Part shown: positions 37,158-38,201 of the stretch, piece after piece
Layout of the letters: each line of letters starts with the position of its first letter
Numbering within the stretch: position 1 is the stretch's first letter
Virus record (IMG/VR): IMGVR_UViG_3300036985_000365
Location: 1 to 38,201 of that record
Origin: a virus
Strand: one strand, 5' to 3'
DNA: 38,201 nt
The notes under the pieces: generated by a model
Database searches by the model: none
Told to the model about the DNA's origin: nothing
What the model saw: only the letters and a program-made list of their open reading frames with translations
Program-made: the position numbers and the translations under genes

Positions 37158-38201
37158 ATGTCAACACCATTTGACTTTGCAAATTTTGGCAACATGTTTG
37201 GCGGCATGCAGGGTGGCACGCCAACGGGTCTTGATGCGCTGCTGAACGAAGACCAGCGCAAGCTGATGAATCGTAATGCAGCCCTGTCAGCGGCTGCTGC
37301 ACTGCTGCAAGCCAGTGGCCGCAGCACTACCCCCATCGGCCTTGGCCAAGCGCTTGGATCGGCCTTGCAAGCTGGCCAGCAGGGCTACCAACAGGCGCGT
37401 GCTGGGTCGGTGCAGGATCTGCTGCTGAATCAGAAATTGCAAGAGGCAAAGCGAGACGAAGAATTTAATAAACTAGTGAGAGATCAGCTTTATCCCAAAG
37501 CTGATGCTGGTGTTGTCCCACAAACACCAGGTCTCATTGCGGCCATTGGAGCGCCAACAGAAACGGCTGGCCCCTTTGGGCCAACGCTGGCGCGTCAAGC
37601 ACTGATCCCGCCACCTGACATGACTGCAGACCAGCCTGCAGCAGCAAGCGCTGGAAATATATTTTCTAATTTAAATCCTCAACAAAAAGCCATTGTTGCA
37701 TTCAATCCAAAAGCAATGCTGCCAAAAGTTTTTGAAGAATCATTGAAGACTGATTCTTTTAAAACAATGACGAAAGAACAAAAAGTCGCTATGGGTTTAA
37801 ACCCTCAAGGTGTTTATCAAATAAACACCAGAACTGGCGAGCCAAAACTTGTTCAAGGATCTGATGTTTTTGAAACAATGACGCTAGAACAGAAAGTCGC
37901 TATGGGTTTAGACCCAAGAGGCGTCTATCAAAGGAACACCATAACTGGTAAGCCAGAACTCATCAGAGCATACGAAGGTGCATTCGGTAGTGGACTGCAA
38001 GGCGCTGCTTACGATACCCTGCTAAACGAAGATTCAGGTACGGCCAAATATGCTTTGGCTTATCGCATATTGAACCAACCTGTACCAGTTGAAAAAGTGC
38101 AGCCTGATGGATCTGTAAAAATAGTCTATGAGCAGCCTGTGCCAATTCCATCATCGTTTCCAAAACCAACTTATGCAGGTAAATTGCCGGCTGCGGCTGC
38201 A
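37158..38201 (+). CDS. Internal virion-like protein, N-terminal part (continues at 24)
   Basis: AAGGGG precedes ATG 37158. The frame is open to the window end and continues in frame across the circular join to 791, giving 561 residues. The N-terminus (MSTPFDFANFGNMFGG, then LLNEDQRKLMNRNAALSAAA and TTPIGLGQALGSALQAGQQG) is a widespread podovirus structural motif. Residues ~201-275 are two copies of a 37-residue tandem repeat (F[K/E]TMTxEQKVAMGLxPxGVYQ...TGxP). Gene callers working on the linear contig would miss or truncate it. Confidence 0.85.
   Translation, partial: MSTPFDFANFGNMFGGMQGGTPTGLDALLNEDQRKLMNRNAALSAAAALLQASGRSTTPIGLGQALGSALQAGQQGYQQARAGSVQDLLLNQKLQEAKRDEEFNKLVRDQLYPKADAGVVPQTPGLIAAIGAPTETAGPFGPTLARQALIPPPDMTADQPAAASAGNIFSNLNPQQKAIVAFNPKAMLPKVFEESLKTDSFKTMTKEQKVAMGLNPQGVYQINTRTGEPKLVQGSDVFETMTLEQKVAMGLDPRGVYQRNTITGKPELIRAYEGAFGSGLQGAAYDTLLNEDSGTAKYALAYRILNQPVPVEKVQPDGSVKIVYEQPVPIPSSFPKPTYAGKLPAAAA
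37758..37979 (+). repeat. Two tandem 111-bp coding repeats
   Basis: Copies begin at 37758 and 37869 (111 bp = 37 codons apart). Both encode TMTxEQKVAMGLxPxGVYQ followed by NTxTGxPxL. The DNA is similar but clearly diverged, so this is an old in-frame duplication inside the gene rather than an assembly error. Confidence 0.85.
38076..38201. repeat. Terminal direct repeat, right copy (126 bp)
   Basis: Exact copy of 24-149. It marks the closure of the 38,052-bp circle. Upstream of 38076 the two copies differ only because bases 1-23 are a fold-back artefact. Confidence 0.9.

Noticed and set aside
1-38201. tRNA genes
   Set aside because: I saw no cloverleaf with acceptor/T-arm consensus in the intergenic regions; almost all sequence is coding.

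Overview
The window is an essentially complete tailed-phage genome that closes into a circle. Bases 24-149 are repeated exactly at 38076-38201, so the unit is 38,052 bp, and one gene runs across the join. The virion genes are those of a podovirus: Sf6-type terminase, P22-like portal, scaffold, capsid, a P22 gp10-like beta-propeller hub and a set of internal/ejection proteins, with no tape measure, tail tube or sheath. Host: Gram-negative is likely, from the GH108 endolysin with a 3TM holin, consensus DnaA boxes (TTATCCACA) and strong Shine-Dalgarno use. A freshwater betaproteobacterium is only a guess from gene style and moderate GC.

Layout. (1) 37158 to 4399, across the join: large internal-virion proteins. 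(2) 4374-5191, minus strand: four tightly overlapping mini-genes, including a 34-residue membrane peptide and a winged-helix protein. They diverge from a 64-residue Cro/CI-like regulator (5289-5483), and two small dyads lie in the shared promoter region. (3) 5472-12617: DNA metabolism, comprising a DUF2815 ssDNA-binding protein (minus), an SNF2 helicase, a Cas4/RecB-like DUF2800 nuclease, a beta-class DNA methyltransferase, a PrimPol-helicase, a putative origin (three 11-bp iterons and three DnaA boxes at 11722-11936), a small Cys protein and a VRR-NUC nuclease. No DNA or RNA polymerase gene is seen. (4) 12604-17021: terminase small and large subunits, separated by a serine recombinase and seven overlapping mini-genes, one of them a free-standing AT-rich helix-turn-helix. 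(5) 17053-25889: small basic proteins, a Cys-rich protein, two glycosyltransferases, a methyltransferase, portal, scaffold, capsid and connector. (6) 25900-37147: tail and fibre proteins, a lysis cassette (membrane proteins, 3TM holin, GH108 endolysin), hub and more internal proteins.

The most striking feature is a 260-nt group I intron (22930-23189) inside the major capsid gene. It has recognisable P, Q, R and S boxes, P1 to P9 pairings and two extra hairpins between P7 and P3, as in subgroup IA. It encodes no homing endonuclease. Without splicing, capsid translation stops after 29 codons. Other points of interest are the origin, the recombinase/HTH insertion between the terminase genes, a leftward-facing terminator and a 9-codon leader before the primase, and a fold-back artefact at the first 23 bases of the contig.

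Working model: the early replication genes recruit host DnaA and polymerase to the origin. SSB, SNF2 helicase and the two PD-(D/E)XK nucleases process DNA. Terminase packages it through the portal into capsids whose main protein depends on RNA splicing. Long runs of ATGA/TAATG overlaps indicate polycistronic, translationally coupled expression.
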